From Thermoprotei archaeon (lineage in GTDB: Archaea > Thermoproteota > Thermoprotei_A > Sulfolobales > Ignisphaeraceae): DNA of 6,424 bases. The position numbers and the translations under genes were made by a program. Below the pieces are notes generated by a model that was not told where the DNA came from, made no database searches, and saw only the letters and a program-made list of their open reading frames with translations. Shown in pieces: positions 1-5,893 of the stretch. The DNA is taken from assembly GCA_003661905.1 (NCBI GenBank), contig QMXA01000062.1, forward strand, positions 1 through 6,424, written 5' to 3'. Within the stretch, counting starts at the first letter, position 1. Each line of letters begins with the position of its first letter.

Positions 1-65
1 TCATAACCTTCAGCTATACTAGATTCAGTTCTGTAATTTCTAGGAATCGATAATTACTGTGACAT

Positions 66-75
66 ACTTATAATG
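66..75 (+). promoter_or_regulatory. Candidate TATA box for the dut operon
   Basis: The stretch CTTATAATG contains TTATAA at 68-73. Archaeal TATA boxes sit about 25-27 nt before the transcription start, which would put that start near 95-98 and leave a leader of only about 7-10 nt before the ATG at 105. A G-rich TTGGGGT at 94-100 lies just before the start codon and could act as a weak ribosome binding site. No clear BRE was recognised. The call rests on position and sequence only. Confidence 0.4.
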
Positions 76-104
76 AAGTTTGCACTAATTATCTTGGGGT
101 ATTT

Positions 105-581
105 ATGGCTATACCAGGTTTTCGGGCTTCTCTATGGATTGATGGTGTTGAAGATAGTTCTATACAACCTGGGGGTATTGACTTATCTGTTGCTGAAATT
201 CATAGGTTTATTACAGGTGGAAAGTTAGCAAGGAATCAACGTATATTAGCAAAAACCGAGCCCATAGAACCTATTAATAATGTCTGGAAATTAAATCTTG
301 GATCATATAAAGTTATTTATAGAGAAGTAGTTAAGGTCCCTTACGACTGCTTAGCATTCCTACTACCACGCTCATCACTTCTAAGAATGGGTGCTACAAT
401 ATTCTCAGCTATATGGGATCCAGGCTATGTGGGACGTGGAGAAGGATTGTTAACAGTATTTAATCCATTCGGAATAGAGATTGAAAGAGGATCACATATA
501 GGTCAGTTAATATTTATAAAACTTGAATCACTACCACATATAACTTACAGAGGTATTTATCAATTTGAGAGAGTTAGGTGA
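105..581 (+). CDS. dut: dUTPase / dCTP deaminase family protein, probable dUTP diphosphatase
   Basis: Probable deoxyuridine 5'-triphosphate nucleotidohydrolase, which hydrolyses dUTP to dUMP and pyrophosphate, keeps uracil out of DNA and feeds dTMP synthesis; cytoplasmic, normally a trimer. The 158 residues are typical of the short archaeal COG0717 forms. Visible family motifs in order are QPGGIDLSV (21-29), PRSSLLRMG (88-96, phosphate-binding Ser/Arg), WDPGYVGRG (104-112) and GSHIGQLIF (129-137), followed by a C-terminal YRGIYQFE (148-155). The Glu found in the ITLEL-type motif of true dCTP deaminases is not present: the matching segment reads GLLTVFN. I therefore favour dUTPase over deaminase or a bifunctional enzyme. 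It is the first gene of the plus-strand cluster, and the ATG at 105 lies about 35 nt after a TATA-like element. Family membership is firm; exact substrate is less so. Confidence 0.87.
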   Translation: MAIPGFRASLWIDGVEDSSIQPGGIDLSVAEIHRFITGGKLARNQRILAKTEPIEPINNVWKLNLGSYKVIYREVVKVPYDCLAFLLPRSSLLRMGATIFSAIWDPGYVGRGEGLLTVFNPFGIEIERGSHIGQLIFIKLESLPHITYRGIYQFERVR

Positions 582-605
582 GCAAACTTCTAGATTACTA
601 CTCTA

Positions 606-616
606 GGGAGGCGGTG
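606..616 (+). promoter_or_regulatory. Shine-Dalgarno region for the HhH-GPD-like gene
   Basis: GGGAGG (606-611) runs into GGTG (613-616), both complementary to the archaeal 16S rRNA 3' end. GGTG lies 9 nt before the ATG at 626, a normal spacing, which fixes that ATG as the start. Presence of a ribosome binding site inside a 44 nt gap suggests translation from a polycistronic mRNA. Confidence 0.65.
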
Positions 617-625
617 TTATAAATC

Positions 626-1615
626 ATGAGAATCGAGGTATGTATTGAGAAAATATCCAAAATATCACAAGTATTAAGTAAGGTATTGAAAGGTATAAAA
701 CCAGATCCATTTACAGATCCGAGATACTATCCACCCAAGAATGAAGATCCAGAATCAGTATCTAGGTTCTTCTTCTTCATGGTAGCAATAGATCATAGAG
801 TTAGTAGACCTTCAAAACCATACATAGCCGAGATAAATGGTGAGGTATATGAAGGCGCAGATTTACTCTATAGACTAGGTAAAATAACATATGATGAAGA
901 TCCATCATTTTTCGACCCTAATAGACTTAAATACATAAGTGCACATGACATAAAGAAGAAATTCGATATATCTAATGCAGCTATTCCCGATCCTGAAACT
1001 AGAGCAGAACTCCTACGAGATGCAGCTACTAAACTTCTAGAGTTCTATAAGGGCGAAGTGATTAATATTATTAAAGAGAGTAAGAACTTCTTAAAACACA
1101 AAGGTAGAGGATTCATTGAGAGATTAAGAATCTTCAAAGCTTATTCAGATCCTGTTGAGAAGAAGTCATATCTCTTAGCTAAATTCCTAGAGAGAAGAAA
1201 GATTTTGGAAGTGAAGGATTGGTGGAATGCTGAAGTACCTGTAGACAATCACCTTGTAAGAATAGCATTTAGATTAAATTTAGTAACTCTAGATAAAGAA
1301 ACTGAAAATAGAATAAGAAGATATGAAGAATTCAAATGGCATGAAGATGTGGAAATTCGCTTAGCTATTAGATTAGCTTATAAGCATTTATCAAAGACCT
1401 TGGGAATTTCCCCCTTCTATCTTGATGACTTTCTCTGGCTATTTGGTAAAAGATGCTGCAACACTGAAAAACCTGTATGTAAGTCTAGATGTAATGATAA
1501 ATGCTACGAGATTAAGGGATGTATTGAGAACTGTATATTCTTAGAACTATGTAAGGAAGCTAACGCAACAAGACCTATAACAAAATACAACTATTATAGT
1601 ACATGGTATTACTAA
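626..1615 (+). CDS. Unassigned HhH-GPD glycosylase-like protein with cysteine-rich, probable Fe-S C-terminus
   Basis: I do not recognise a named gene. The 329-residue protein has a stretch resembling the core of HhH-GPD DNA glycosylases. DPVEKKSYLLAKFL (175-188) could be a degenerate hairpin with a lysine in the catalytic area (K179/K180). It is followed by VPVDNHLVRIAFRLNLV (204-220), which matches the VD-x-H-x-x-R-x-x-x-R-L segment holding the catalytic Asp (here D207). The C-terminus carries eight cysteines in 33 residues (277, 278, 285, 289, 293, 299, 303, 309). The last four are spaced C-X5-C-X3-C-X5-C, close to the C-X6-C-X2-C-X5-C iron-sulfur loop of endonuclease III. An aromatic FFFFMVAIDHR block (48-58) and GADLLYRLG (77-85) lie in the N-terminal half. 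It follows dut by 44 nt and overlaps the next gene by 13 nt. A base-excision role is inference; the hairpin lacks the usual GVG, so a non-catalytic relative is possible. Confidence 0.6.
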   Translation: MRIEVCIEKISKISQVLSKVLKGIKPDPFTDPRYYPPKNEDPESVSRFFFFMVAIDHRVSRPSKPYIAEINGEVYEGADLLYRLGKITYDEDPSFFDPNRLKYISAHDIKKKFDISNAAIPDPETRAELLRDAATKLLEFYKGEVINIIKESKNFLKHKGRGFIERLRIFKAYSDPVEKKSYLLAKFLERRKILEVKDWWNAEVPVDNHLVRIAFRLNLVTLDKETENRIRRYEEFKWHEDVEIRLAIRLAYKHLSKTLGISPFYLDDFLWLFGKRCCNTEKPVCKSRCNDKCYEIKGCIENCIFLELCKEANATRPITKYNYYSTWYY

Positions 1616-1905
1616 AGAAATCTATGAGAGAACTTCTCATGAGCTCTGATGAGTTTAAGAAAATTCAGAATGTAATTAGGAAGCTTACAGCAAAGGAGAG
1701 GAGAGTTCTAGAATATATGATAAAGAATATCTCTGTTGGAGAGATAATTGCAGTGAGAGAGTTAAGGTCATTGTATGGAATTGAAGATCCTGAAATAGTT
1801 TTAGCAAAACTCATCGAATTAGGGCTTGTAGAAAGAGGTTTAGCATGCTTTAACCTATCACCTATAGTTAAAAAGGCTATTAAGGAACGCAAAATTAGAT
1901 TATGA
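1603..1905 (+). CDS. Small hypothetical protein, probable winged-helix DNA-binding
   Basis: A basic protein of up to 100 residues with no family I can name. Its layout suggests a winged helix-turn-helix: helix LTAKERRVLEYMIKN (28-42), helix AVRELRSLYG (50-59), a likely recognition helix DPEIVLAKLIELGLV (62-76), then a short turn and strand GLACFNLS (79-86). The phrase KLIELGLVERG is typical of the helix-to-wing junction in archaeal regulators. The start is uncertain: ATG at 1603 overlaps the previous gene by 13 nt, while in-frame ATGs at 1624 (8 nt after the stop at 1615) and 1639 also keep the whole fold. None has a convincing Shine-Dalgarno, so translational coupling is likely. It sits 1-4 nt before the TatD-related gene. 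It could be a local regulator or a partner of the cluster; that is inference. Confidence 0.7.
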   Translation: MVLLKKSMRELLMSSDEFKKIQNVIRKLTAKERRVLEYMIKNISVGEIIAVRELRSLYGIEDPEIVLAKLIELGLVERGLACFNLSPIVKKAIKERKIRL

Positions 1906-1912
1906 GGTGATG
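1904..1912 (+). promoter_or_regulatory. Shine-Dalgarno-like GAGGTG abutting the start of the TatD-related gene
   Basis: GAGGTGATG combines a near-perfect anti-Shine-Dalgarno complement (GAGGTGAT) with the ATG at 1910, and it overlaps the TGA stop (1903-1905) of the preceding gene. There is no normal spacer between the match and the only plausible starts (GTG 1907, ATG 1910), and the HxH metal motif follows only about 10 codons later. Stop-start coupling or re-initiation is the likely mode of translation. Confidence 0.4.
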
Positions 1913-2773
1913 GAATTAGATATCGTATTTGCTGATGCACATTGTCATTCAAACCCGGTTGAAGGATTTGGAGCAGAGGAAATATGTAAAAAGTTCAAAG
2001 ATCTTGGTGGTTGGTTCATAGCACTAATAGGCCTACCTCCTACTCATTATGGCCTTAACTTATCTCTCACAGACTTCCTTAAAGCCCACAGAATAGCCGT
2101 TGAAGAGTGTAAAAGGGCGAGAAAGCTAGGTATGAGAGTATCGTGTTTAATAGGATTCCATCCTGCGGAGGTGGATAAGTTAGTTAATAGAAAGGGTATG
2201 AAGCTTGAAAAGGTTATTGAACTTGCAGAAGTACTACTTAATAATGTCATTAGCTTATTCAAAGAAGGATTAGTTGATGGTATAGCTGAAGTTGGCAGAC
2301 CTCATTATAGAACTGAGCCTCAATTCATAGTTGCTTCAGAGCTCATAATGAATAAAGCACTTCAATATGCAAAAGACTGGGGTTTACTAGTTCATCTACA
2401 CCTTGAACAAGGAGGTTTAGTAACTGTGTTAGATATTAAGAATAGGATTGAGTACATAGATATACCTGTAAACAAAGTACTTCTACACCATGTGAGACCA
2501 GGAACTGCAGAGTTTGCCATCAAATTTAATCTGAACATTAGTATTCCAGCTCTTGAACCCTTAGTAAGAATAGCTACTACTAAATACCCTCCAAAATATG
2601 TCTTTGAAAGTGATTTTATAGATGATCCTAAAAGACCAGGTGTAGTTATAGAGCCTTGGAACCTCGCTTTAAATCAATTGAAGGTATTTAAGAAAGGCAT
2701 TGTCAATGAAGATTACTTATGGAAAATAAATGTCGATAATATAGTTAATTTATATGAAGTTGAACCTCCTTAG
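1907..2773 (+). CDS. TatD-related metal-dependent hydrolase (archaeal COG1831-type)
   Basis: Predicted TIM-barrel hydrolase of the amidohydrolase/TatD superfamily. Metal ligands are visible in the expected order: HxH in DAHCHSNP (H12, H14), H85 in GFHP, E128 in GIAEVGRPH, H163/H165 in HLHLE, H194/H195 in LLHH, and D236 in ESDF. The N-terminal pattern DAHCHSNPVEGFGAEEI and the GFHPAE and AEVGRPH blocks resemble the archaeal family I believe is COG1831, rather than classical bacterial TatD. The length of 288 residues fits. TatD proteins are known as metal-dependent DNases, but the substrate of this archaeal branch is, to my knowledge, not settled. The start is GTG at 1907 or ATG at 1910; residue numbers here use GTG. 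It is the last gene of the plus-strand cluster and ends 19 nt from a convergent gene. Confidence 0.82.
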   Translation: MMELDIVFADAHCHSNPVEGFGAEEICKKFKDLGGWFIALIGLPPTHYGLNLSLTDFLKAHRIAVEECKRARKLGMRVSCLIGFHPAEVDKLVNRKGMKLEKVIELAEVLLNNVISLFKEGLVDGIAEVGRPHYRTEPQFIVASELIMNKALQYAKDWGLLVHLHLEQGGLVTVLDIKNRIEYIDIPVNKVLLHHVRPGTAEFAIKFNLNISIPALEPLVRIATTKYPPKYVFESDFIDDPKRPGVVIEPWNLALNQLKVFKKGIVNEDYLWKINVDNIVNLYEVEPP

Positions 2774-2792
2774 TATCTTATTGAAAGAGCAT

Positions 2793-3599
2793 CTAACTAC
2801 ATTCACAGCTTCGAATTATTTTGGCTTCTTTAAGAGTTCTTAATTTATTCTCTAAATCTCTACATGCTTCTAGACATAAACTTCTAGCTTTACTTCTCTC
2901 TTTATCAGTAGCCATTATGTAGACCTTTACTAAGGGACTTTCTATTTCATGTAATTGCGGATGGGACTTTAAGTATATTGGATATTTCTTAGCAATTGCC
3001 TTGATTAAAGGAGCTATTCCTGATTCTGGTACTCCCATAACCTCTAGATAACCTTCAGAAATTTGAATTCCCGTTCTAGCTCTTAGAATGGGCTCTACAT
3101 ATTGTTCAAACATTGCTTCCATTTCCTTGGGTACTCCAGGAAGTGCGAATAGCTCTACAAGTTCTAATCTTAGATGTATTCCAGGAGCTGTTCCTACAGA
3201 ATTAGGTATTGGTTTTGAGCCTTCAGGAAGTAGGGCCATTTTAACTCTGCTCTCAGTCATTTCCATACCTGCAGATTCATACTTACTGCGAATCATTTCA
3301 TAAGCTTCTTTATTGAGTACAAGCTTCTTTCTAAAGTACTTAGCAATGGCATCAGCTGTTATATCGTCATGAGTAGGTCCAAGTCCGCCAGTAGTTATTA
3401 CTATTCTTGCTCCTAAGGCATTTATTGCAAAATCTAGTGCTTTTCCTATGTCATTATAATTATCTCCTACTGATATTATTGCCTTAACTTCATAGCCTAA
3501 TAGAGATAATTTACGTGATATATATGTAGCATTAGTATTAATAACTCTACCCTGAAGCAATTCATATCCTATACTTAGTATGACAGCTCTCTCTGTCAA
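2793..3599 (-). CDS. COG1058 protein (CinA N-terminal / MoaB-like, 'NMN deamidase-related')
   Basis: A 268-residue molybdopterin-binding-fold protein matching the N-terminal domain of CinA. Motifs are SIGYELLQGRVINTN (9-23), TTGGLGPTHDDIT (69-81), and ALPGVPKEM (152-160). The C-terminal part (about 178-255) matches the small trailing domain of COG1058 proteins. The PncC-type NMN amidase domain of full-length bacterial CinA is absent, so the common 'NMN deamidase-related' label should not be read as deamidase activity. COG1058 domains of bacterial CinA have been linked to ADP-ribose pyrophosphatase activity; the role in archaea is unclear. The start is a TTG (3597-3599); no in-frame ATG or GTG precedes the conserved first strand, and a TATA-like element lies about 27 nt upstream. 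The last residues are RSCECS, an unusual Cys-x-Cys tail. It is convergent with the TatD-related gene. Confidence 0.85.
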   Translation of the reverse strand: MTERAVILSIGYELLQGRVINTNATYISRKLSLLGYEVKAIISVGDNYNDIGKALDFAINALGARIVITTGGLGPTHDDITADAIAKYFRKKLVLNKEAYEMIRSKYESAGMEMTESRVKMALLPEGSKPIPNSVGTAPGIHLRLELVELFALPGVPKEMEAMFEQYVEPILRARTGIQISEGYLEVMGVPESGIAPLIKAIAKKYPIYLKSHPQLHEIESPLVKVYIMATDKERSKARSLCLEACRDLENKLRTLKEAKIIRSCECS

Positions 3600-3622
3600 G
3601 TATAGATCCCCACTCCATGAGA

Positions 3623-3630
3623 TTTAATAT
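3623..3630 (-). promoter_or_regulatory. Candidate TATA box for the COG1058 gene
   Basis: Read on the minus strand, 3630-3623 is ATATTAAA. Its centre is about 27 nt upstream of the TTG at 3599, so transcription would start almost at the initiation codon, as in leaderless archaeal mRNAs. A weak GGGGA (3610-3606) with a 6 nt spacer is the alternative if the transcript has a leader; the two explanations do not fit together well. Confidence 0.35.
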
Positions 3631-3669
3631 TATTGCTATTATTTCTTTTTCAGAACATCTAAATTAATG

Positions 3670-3856
3670 TTAAATATGTGATGAATTTAGGTATTGTTTT
3701 CTGAATTCAATAATCTTTCTCTTAATCTCCTCATTATTCATTAGATTCCTCTCAAGAACTTCACTTATTACGAATAGCTGTTATACTTATGACTTGTTTA
3801 AGCTCTCCATATATTATGTGTATATTTTGTGGCTTGTTCAGTACAAATTTACAGAC
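3670..3856 (-). pseudogene. Possible frameshifted gene remnant
   Basis: Two short open stretches on the minus strand overlap and read like one protein broken by a frameshift. The first (3856 down to a TGA at 3761-3763) includes NKPQNIHIIYGELKQVISI. The second, one frame over, is bounded upstream by a TAA at 3781-3783. It gives QLFVISEVLERN, then a charged helix-like EEIKRKIIEFRKQYL, and ends at TAA 3670-3672. Joined near 3780 they make a plausible strand-then-helix protein of about 65 residues. Neither half starts with a credible ATG and Shine-Dalgarno pair, although an ATG inside the second half would give a 23-residue peptide. I do not recognise the family. Stretches of about 30-36 open codons also occur by chance, so this could be coincidence. 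It lies about 70 nt upstream of the COG1058 gene on the same strand. Confidence 0.3.
3809..3850 (+). promoter_or_regulatory. Probable promoter region of the UbiA prenyltransferase gene
   Basis: Three TATA-like stretches lie in the expected area: ATATATTATG (around 3810-3819), TATATTTT (3821-3828) and TACAAATTT (3842-3850). They would give transcription starts near 3841, 3851 and 3872. Only the last leaves a short leader just containing the Shine-Dalgarno at 3883-3889. I cannot choose between them by eye. The rest of the 296 nt intergenic region 3600-3895 shows no RNA gene or repeat; the only other signals are the minus-strand TATA and the possible gene remnant listed separately. Confidence 0.3.
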
Positions 3857-3882
3857 TTAACTAAGCATAGCGGAGAATAGTA

Positions 3883-3889
3883 GAGGAGA
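3883..3889 (+). promoter_or_regulatory. Shine-Dalgarno of the UbiA prenyltransferase gene
   Basis: GAGGAGA lies 6 nt before the ATG at 3896, a good archaeal ribosome binding site that supports this start and implies a leadered transcript. Confidence 0.7.
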
Positions 3890-3895
3890 GATCTA

Positions 3896-4810
3896 ATGAG
3901 CATTGCTGCAAGAATTCGAGGATATATTGAACTCCTAAGATTACATAATGTTTTTCTATCGTACATAGCTGTTATGATAGGTTTATTAGCGACTTATAAT
4001 TACCTCTTCAATTCTAAACCCCTCATAGCCAATCTCGGGGATCTCTCAAAATATGCCTTAGTTCTAGGCTTGCCAGTTTTATTTATATCAGCTGCAGGTT
4101 ATGTTATTAATGATTACTTTGATATAGAGATTGATAAGTTAAATAAGCCTTATAGACCCTTACCATCAGGGAGAGTTAGTCCTTCAGAAGCATATAGATT
4201 ATCCATAGCCCTCTTTATAATAGGTATAGCTCTCTCTGCATGGATAGGTATTGTGGTATTGTTATTTACTGTAGCTAATGCTATTCTCATATATATCTAT
4301 TCATATAAGCTTAAGAAACTCGGTCTTATAGGTAACTTAGTCATAGCATTATGTAGTAGCAACACTATTCTATTTGGGAGTTTAGCATTTATTGAAAGTA
4401 ATAATCAAAGTTTTACTGCGTTATTGCCCTCGATTCCTCTAGCCGTAATAGCCTTTCTCCTAGTACTTGCTAGAGAATTTGTTAAAGGCATCGAAGATTA
4501 TATAGGTGATAAAGAGCATGGAGTTCATACATTAGCAGTAATTATTGGACCTAGGAAATCAGTATTCATTACATTAATCACTATATCTATTTTAATATCT
4601 ATAAGTTGGGTACCTCTAATTCTAGGTGCTTCAATTTTTTACTTACCACTAGCAATTATTGTTGATATTCTATCTATATACTCAGTAATTACGCTCATAA
4701 ACATTAGAGAATTGGAAGTTATAATACGTAGAGCTTCAAAATCTAGAAGAATTCTAAAGATAGCATTTGCAATAGGTATCTTAGCATTTATAATAGGTTA
4801 TATAATGTAG
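3896..4810 (+). CDS. UbiA-family prenyltransferase, probable digeranylgeranylglyceryl phosphate synthase
   Basis: Integral membrane enzyme predicted to add the second geranylgeranyl chain to geranylgeranylglyceryl phosphate, the second ether-bond step of archaeal lipid synthesis (EC 2.5.1.42). The first Asp-rich motif is NDYFDIEIDKLNKPYRPLPSG (N72, D73, D76, D80, with the RPLPSG signature of UbiA). The second is KGIEDYIGDKEHGVHTL (197-213; D201 and D205). These bind the Mg-diphosphate of the isoprenoid donor. The rest is largely hydrophobic, with about eight or nine membrane segments, for example 18-35, 52-72, 103-136, 146-164, 179-193, 222-239, 241-268 and 287-304. The 304 residues match the family length. 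GAGGAGA lies 6 nt before the ATG. It stands alone as a transcription unit, divergent from the COG1058 gene and ending 9 nt from a convergent gene. A UbiA enzyme with another acceptor is possible but less likely in an archaeon. Confidence 0.88.
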   Translation: MSIAARIRGYIELLRLHNVFLSYIAVMIGLLATYNYLFNSKPLIANLGDLSKYALVLGLPVLFISAAGYVINDYFDIEIDKLNKPYRPLPSGRVSPSEAYRLSIALFIIGIALSAWIGIVVLLFTVANAILIYIYSYKLKKLGLIGNLVIALCSSNTILFGSLAFIESNNQSFTALLPSIPLAVIAFLLVLAREFVKGIEDYIGDKEHGVHTLAVIIGPRKSVFITLITISILISISWVPLILGASIFYLPLAIIVDILSIYSVITLINIRELEVIIRRASKSRRILKIAFAIGILAFIIGYIM

Positions 4811-4819
4811 ATTATGTGA

Positions 4820-5857
4820 CTAGAAATCAACCTTAGTATCTTTGAAAAACGTCTTCCCAGCTTTTGTCCATACAACCCTTACTATGAATGGTTTTTGTCT
4901 AATGATATTATGAGGCATTTTAATCTCTGTATCTTCTCCAGGCTTAAGTCTCTTCAAATTGCACTTATAGAATGGAAATCCTCTTGATAACGTTACTAAG
5001 AGTATGTTATCAGGTTCAGCTTCACCTATATTCTCAATTCTCATTTTTATGTAGTCACCAGGTTTTGCCTCAACTACCTCTATGTTAAAGTCTGGTTTTC
5101 TCATCTTTACTGTCATAAGTATAGCCTCAAGAACTCTGATAGGGTTTGTATGTTCAGTCTTTGAAATATGTCTAAGTGTTATTTTATTAGTGGTATTTGG
5201 ATTATCTATTAGTGTTTCAACCTCATCAACTCCTAGAGAGCCATAGAATGTACCTATTACCTTTTCGTTTACACTTACTTGCAGTGCAGAAGATCTTGAT
5301 GGTATGTAATAACTAAGCATTAATGAAGCATTATTCTCCACAACCGTATTCAAATTCATAGTTATGGTAGTACTCTTATTTGGCTCTAGAAGTTCTATAC
5401 CAACTTTATAATTCATTGAGGAGAGCGTATCTTTATGTTCATAGAGAGTTAACATCGTTATACTATCTATAGTTATTGGATATATTCCATCATATGCAAT
5501 ATTTACTTCATGTCTTGATGAATCACGTAGAATAACAGGTGTTATATCAAATACCAAAACTGCGTGGGATTGATTACCACTACTTATAGTTATTTGAGGC
5601 CTAAATTCCCGTGAGAGAGTTACTCCGCAATACTTAACTTTCCATCTAAATCCAGTTGTTAAATCCTTTCCTGATATGAAGAGTGATAGAATAGCCTTTT
5701 TAAGTAACCCATCTGAGGGAGGTCTCAATTCTAGTAATGCTCTTGCAGTATTAGGATTTCCTATGCCACCAAGTCTTGCAATGTTAGTAACTCTAGTAAC
5801 TAGTGGTATTCCATTTATAACAGTTGATTCAATATTTATGAAAGTGGAAGCTGACAA
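4820..5857 (-). CDS. Hypothetical beta-rich protein with CARDB/Ig-like C-terminal domain
   Basis: I do not recognise this 345-residue protein. It has alternating short strands throughout and few long helices. Residues about 95-140 (AVLVFDITPVIL, then ITMLTLYE) recall the beta-sandwich repeats of archaeal surface-type proteins (DUF3344-like), a weak resemblance only. Residues about 255-345 look like a CARDB/Ig-like domain: FNIEVVEAKPGDYIKMRIEN, then NLKRLKPGEDTEI, then FIVRVVWTKAGKTFF. No signal peptide or membrane segment is visible, so it may be cytoplasmic despite the adhesin-like fold. The start is a TTG (5855-5857) preceded by the G-rich GGCGGGG; it is the only standard start between the upstream stop and the first conserved-looking strands. 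The reading frame is also open back to the stop codon of the DUF763 gene 36 nt upstream. The two are probably cotranscribed. Confidence 0.68.
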   Translation of the reverse strand: MSASTFINIESTVINGIPLVTRVTNIARLGGIGNPNTARALLELRPPSDGLLKKAILSLFISGKDLTTGFRWKVKYCGVTLSREFRPQITISSGNQSHAVLVFDITPVILRDSSRHEVNIAYDGIYPITIDSITMLTLYEHKDTLSSMNYKVGIELLEPNKSTTITMNLNTVVENNASLMLSYYIPSRSSALQVSVNEKVIGTFYGSLGVDEVETLIDNPNTTNKITLRHISKTEHTNPIRVLEAILMTVKMRKPDFNIEVVEAKPGDYIKMRIENIGEAEPDNILLVTLSRGFPFYKCNLKRLKPGEDTEIKMPHNIIRQKPFIVRVVWTKAGKTFFKDTKVDF

Positions 5858-5893
5858 AATTCCCCGCCTGGAATTATATGACTTATTGAGTAT

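Noticed and set aside
3..53. Possible last 16 codons of an upstream plus-strand gene ending at TAA 51-53
   Set aside because: The stretch is too short and shows no recognisable motif. Other frames are equally short, so it cannot be told from chance or from leader DNA.
590..606. Inverted repeat CTAGA - 7 nt - TCTAG after the dut gene, as a terminator
   Set aside because: The stem is only 5 bp, there is no following T-run, and the ribosome binding site of the next gene overlaps it. An intrinsic terminator inside a tight operon is unlikely.
1665..1952. 95-codon minus-strand open frame across the winged-helix gene
   Set aside because: It is antisense to a better-supported gene and its junction. 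It has no recognisable motif and its product is a typical mirror-frame mix of Ser, Ile and Leu.
2047..2262. 71-codon minus-strand open frame inside the TatD-related gene
   Set aside because: It lies wholly within a coding region whose metal-binding motifs are clear, so it is a shadow.
2774..2792. Terminator between the convergent TatD-related and COG1058 genes
   Set aside because: The 19 nt gap has no hairpin and no clear T-run on either strand. Any termination signal must lie inside the opposite gene and cannot be pinned down.
3088..3303. 71-codon plus-strand open frame inside the COG1058 gene
   Set aside because: It is antisense to conserved COG1058 motifs and has low-complexity Ser-rich content, so it is a shadow.
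3838..3903. ATG-initiated 21-codon minus-strand reading frame overlapping the UbiA start, upstream of the possible gene remnant
   Set aside because: It has no Shine-Dalgarno and would need yet another frameshift to join the remnant. It overlaps the good ribosome binding site of the UbiA gene.
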